Positions 61,550 to 64,000 of a stretch of DNA of 64,000 nt are shown here, in pieces (the stretch's first letter is position 1; each line of letters opens with the position of its first letter). The position numbers were made by a program, and so were the translations under genes. The DNA is taken from the NCBI GenBank assembly GCA_049889415.1, contig JBMHDL010000005.1:1-64000 (forward strand). The letters are read 5' to 3'. The notes beneath the pieces are model-generated. The model saw nothing but the letters and a program-made list of their open reading frames with translations. It searched no databases and was not told the DNA's origin. This DNA is from JAYQKL01 sp049889415. GTDB lineage: Bacteria > Pseudomonadota > Alphaproteobacteria > RS24.

Positions 61550-61772
61550 TATTGTTTGCCTCTATGATGAGGAGCACAGTTTAACGTAATTCTCGGATTC
61601 ACACATACTGAAAAGCAACAGAATAGCGTATTGAAGAGCAATAGGCGTCATGTGGCTATTTTACAACATTTTTGAGTAAAAGCCCCATATTGAAACGGAT
61701 TTGCTGATTTTTTTGATGCCCGGATGCCGGTGGCTAAGATAAGAATAGGGTGTCTTATCCATGGAGGGAAGA

Positions 61773-64000
61773 ATGACCAAATTACGTAAAACCCTGCTGG
61801 GTGGCTCAATCTTGAGTCTTCTGGCATTCCCGGCTGCTGCGCAGTTGGATGAAATCATTGTGACAGCCCAATCACGCCAGCAGTCCCTGCAGGATGTTCC
61901 TGTATCGGTCGTGGCGGTTACCGGTGACATGATGATCGAAAACAGTATCGGTAAGCTGGAAGATCTCCAGGACAGCATTCCGAACTTCACACTTAATGAA
62001 ACCGGGATTTCCACAAATTACTATATTCGTGGCATTGGCTCGGGCATCAACCAGGCCTTTGAGCAGTCTGTCGGTACCTATATTGATGGGGTGTATTACA
62101 GCCGTGCCCAGTCTTCACGCTCACCATTTCTGGATATAGAGCGCGTTGAGGTTCTGCGTGGCCCGCAAACGATTTTGTTCGGCAAGAACTCCATCGGCGG
62201 CGCCCTGAACATCACAACCGCCAAGCCGACCGAAGAATTGGAAGGGTATTTCCAGGTGTCCCAGGAAATCGAAGATGAAGAGACCATCGTCGAGGGTGCC
62301 GTGTCCGGCCCAATTTCAGACCGCGCCCGTGTGCGTTTGTCTGCCCGGTTCCGGGATACGGAGGGCTATTACACCAATGCCACGCTTAACCGCGACGAAC
62401 CACAGCGCGAAGACCTGACGGTACGGGCGCAGTTTGAGGTGGATCTTGCCGATAATCTGACCGCCAATCTGAAAATTGAACAGTCTGATTTTGACGTTGA
62501 TGGCCGGAACATGGAAATCCAGGGTGAAACGCCTGCCGCCGCCGGCCCCTTCACCGGACTGACTTATGCTCAGATTCTTGTTGGTGCTTTCGGCGCTGAT
62601 GCCAGTGTCGCCAATAACATTAAGGACGGCATTCGCAGCTCAAACGGTGACTACAGCTACAATGAGACGGAAACCATTTCCCTGACCCTGAACTGGGATC
62701 TTGACGGTTATGAGTTCAAGTCCATCACGGCGTCTACGGAGCTGGATTATGATGAGTTGTGTGACTGTGACTTTACCGGTGCCATTGTGTTTGACGCCGG
62801 CCTGCAGGAAACCTATGAGCAGTTCAGTCAGGAGTTTCGTCTGACCTCACCGGCCGATGAAACTTTCGACTACATTATCGGCGCCTATTACCAGGACTCC
62901 GACCACAACTATAATGACCAGATCAATGTCGCCGCCAATTCCGTATTGGTGCCGGCTGTGAATGCCCGTGCCCCGGGCGCCGGTACGCTGGTCGGTGGCA
63001 CCAGAGCCGCCCGGACTGCGATTGTCGACTCTGAAGTCATGTCCGTGTTTGGTCAGTTCAATTACCAGTTGAACGAAGCATGGAAAGTTCAGGTCGGCAC
63101 CCGCTTCACCCGTGAGAAGAAATCCGGATCGCGGGTCATGAACATCCAGGCTCTTGACGGAGGCGCATTGCCTGCCGCTCAGGTTGGTGCGCCGCTGGTT
63201 TATGCCAATCTGTTCGGTATTACCTCCGCCAACCTGACAGGCCTCGCCGCAATGAATGTGCCGGGTGCAGCAGCGTTTCAATCATCACTGGGTGTCATTC
63301 CGGTCGAAGGTTCTTTCACCGAAGACCAGTTCTCACCGGATATCAAGTTCCAGTATGAGCCAAATGATGATGCCTTGTATTATGTCAGCTTCGTACAGGG
63401 CGCCAAGGCCGGTGGTTTCGACTTCCGGGCCAACAACAAGGCGCAATATGCAACATTGACAGAAAGCTTCCGCTTTGACGAAGAAGAGGCCGACTCCTAT
63501 GAACTTGGCGGTAAGTTCCGTCTTGATGATGGCAATGCAGAGCTGAATGTTACAGCCTATTACACTGAGTTCTCCGACCTTCAGGTGTCAATCTTTGACG
63601 GCGTGCTGGGCTTCAATGTCGGTAATGCCGCCGAAGCTGAGTCAACCGGGATTGAAATTGACGGTCGTTGGGCCGTGTCTGAGAACCTGACGCTGACAGG
63701 TGCATTGGCTCTCACGGATTTCGAGTTCACAGATTACAAAAATGGTCAGTGCAACTTCGGTGAAACACCGGACTCAACAACACCGCAGGGTGTGGGTCTG
63801 TGTGATTACACCGGCAAAACCCAGCCGCAATTGTCTGATGTGTCCGGCTTTATCGGGGCGTCTTATGACATGACCGTGATGGGCAACTACAATCTCAACA
63901 TTAACGGCTCCATGTCGTTTGCTAGTGAGTATTTTGCCTCATCCACCTATGACCCGGCCTTGATTCAGGATGATCATGAGAAGTTCAATCTGCGTCTTGG
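61773..64000 (+). CDS. TonB-dependent receptor, truncated by the window end
   Basis: The first 742 codons of an outer-membrane TonB-dependent receptor, open to the window edge. GGAGGGAA precedes the ATG. The signal peptide runs to about residue 25 (LLGGSILSLLAFPAAAQ), then a TonB-box-like DEIIVTAQ. The plug holds YYIRGIGSG, YIDGVYYSR and VEVLRGPQTILFGKNSIGG. The beta-barrel follows. This form (IRG..., RGPQ...LFGKNS.GG) is common in sphingomonad-like and related aquatic alphaproteobacteria and is used for diverse substrates. The ligand is unknown. Confidence 0.92.
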   Translation, partial: MTKLRKTLLGGSILSLLAFPAAAQLDEIIVTAQSRQQSLQDVPVSVVAVTGDMMIENSIGKLEDLQDSIPNFTLNETGISTNYYIRGIGSGINQAFEQSVGTYIDGVYYSRAQSSRSPFLDIERVEVLRGPQTILFGKNSIGGALNITTAKPTEELEGYFQVSQEIEDEETIVEGAVSGPISDRARVRLSARFRDTEGYYTNATLNRDEPQREDLTVRAQFEVDLADNLTANLKIEQSDFDVDGRNMEIQGETPAAAGPFTGLTYAQILVGAFGADASVANNIKDGIRSSNGDYSYNETETISLTLNWDLDGYEFKSITASTELDYDELCDCDFTGAIVFDAGLQETYEQFSQEFRLTSPADETFDYIIGAYYQDSDHNYNDQINVAANSVLVPAVNARAPGAGTLVGGTRAARTAIVDSEVMSVFGQFNYQLNEAWKVQVGTRFTREKKSGSRVMNIQALDGGALPAAQVGAPLVYANLFGITSANLTGLAAMNVPGAAAFQSSLGVIPVEGSFTEDQFSPDIKFQYEPNDDALYYVSFVQGAKAGGFDFRANNKAQYATLTESFRFDEEEADSYELGGKFRLDDGNAELNVTAYYTEFSDLQVSIFDGVLGFNVGNAAEAESTGIEIDGRWAVSENLTLTGALALTDFEFTDYKNGQCNFGETPDSTTPQGVGLCDYTGKTQPQLSDVSGFIGASYDMTVMGNYNLNINGSMSFASEYFASSTYDPALIQDDHEKFNLRL

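Overview
The window is a chromosomal segment of an alphaproteobacterium, probably free-living and aquatic, with moderately high GC by eye. The class assignment rests on several features. The rRNA operon ends 5S then tRNA-fMet. The tRNA-His has discriminator A73 and no encoded G-1. Pyruvate dehydrogenase E1-beta carries an N-terminal lipoyl domain. PstA has a long periplasmic insertion. There are also small proteins resembling DUF6324 and DUF2256. A secreted GH16 beta-glucanase, a sodium symporter, two TonB-dependent receptors and many oxidoreductases suit an aerobic heterotroph. I saw no prophage, insertion sequence, CRISPR array or plasmid functions. The genus cannot be named from this sequence alone.

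Layout. 1-770: 3' end of an rRNA operon (23S, 5S, tRNA-fMet, terminator) followed by a decayed second tRNA-fMet copy interrupted by two insertions. 0.77-16.3 kb: oxidative and lipid-type metabolism (several SDRs, GH16, DUF1295, an FAD oxidoreductase, a coupled operon of SDR, sulfotransferase, DUF1214 and SnoaL-like genes, an Old Yellow Enzyme), plus mnmC, a sterol desaturase family protein, pgi and an aldolase/adducin-family protein. 16.5-21.2 kb: a porin and pdhABC. 21.2-31.1 kb: enoyl-CoA hydratase, FGGY kinase, a compact unannotated transcription unit with a 30-residue ORF, a renalase-like oxidase, glutathione peroxidase, metallo-beta-lactamase fold and HIT proteins, a Baeyer-Villiger-type monooxygenase, an SDR, DUF2256, a ferric-iron-type ABC permease and DUF6324. 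31.2-38.6 kb: tRNA-His and the complete phosphate regulon phoR-pstSCAB-phoU-phoB, with a Pho box before pstS. 38.6-42.0 kb: an ECF sigma/anti-sigma/periplasmic metal-sensor operon, a candidate small RNA, a GntR regulator and an acidic coiled-coil protein. 42.2-44.7 kb: a GAF-membrane protein, an MlaF-like ATPase lacking catalytic residues, and msrA. 44.7-48.6 kb: galU, arabinose-5-phosphate isomerase and a TonB receptor. 48.7-61.5 kb: a lytic transglycosylase, gltBD, two alpha/beta hydrolases, an NSS transporter, hisN-like phosphatase and a nitroreductase. 61.8 kb to the end: a TonB receptor cut by the window edge.

The most unusual observations are these: (1) a pyruvate dehydrogenase locus whose E2 has no lipoyl domain, leaving the E1-beta lipoyl domain as the only one encoded here, and whose E2 active site reads HxxxN rather than HxxxD; (2) an MlaF-type ABC ATPase that lacks both the catalytic glutamate and the switch histidine, next to a shortened GAF/HlyD-like membrane protein; (3) the interrupted tRNA-fMet relic; (4) a promoter-SD-30 codon-terminator unit at 23.55-23.76 kb; (5) a candidate small RNA at 40.2-40.3 kb; (6) a PhoR kinase with no membrane segment lying directly behind tRNA-His.
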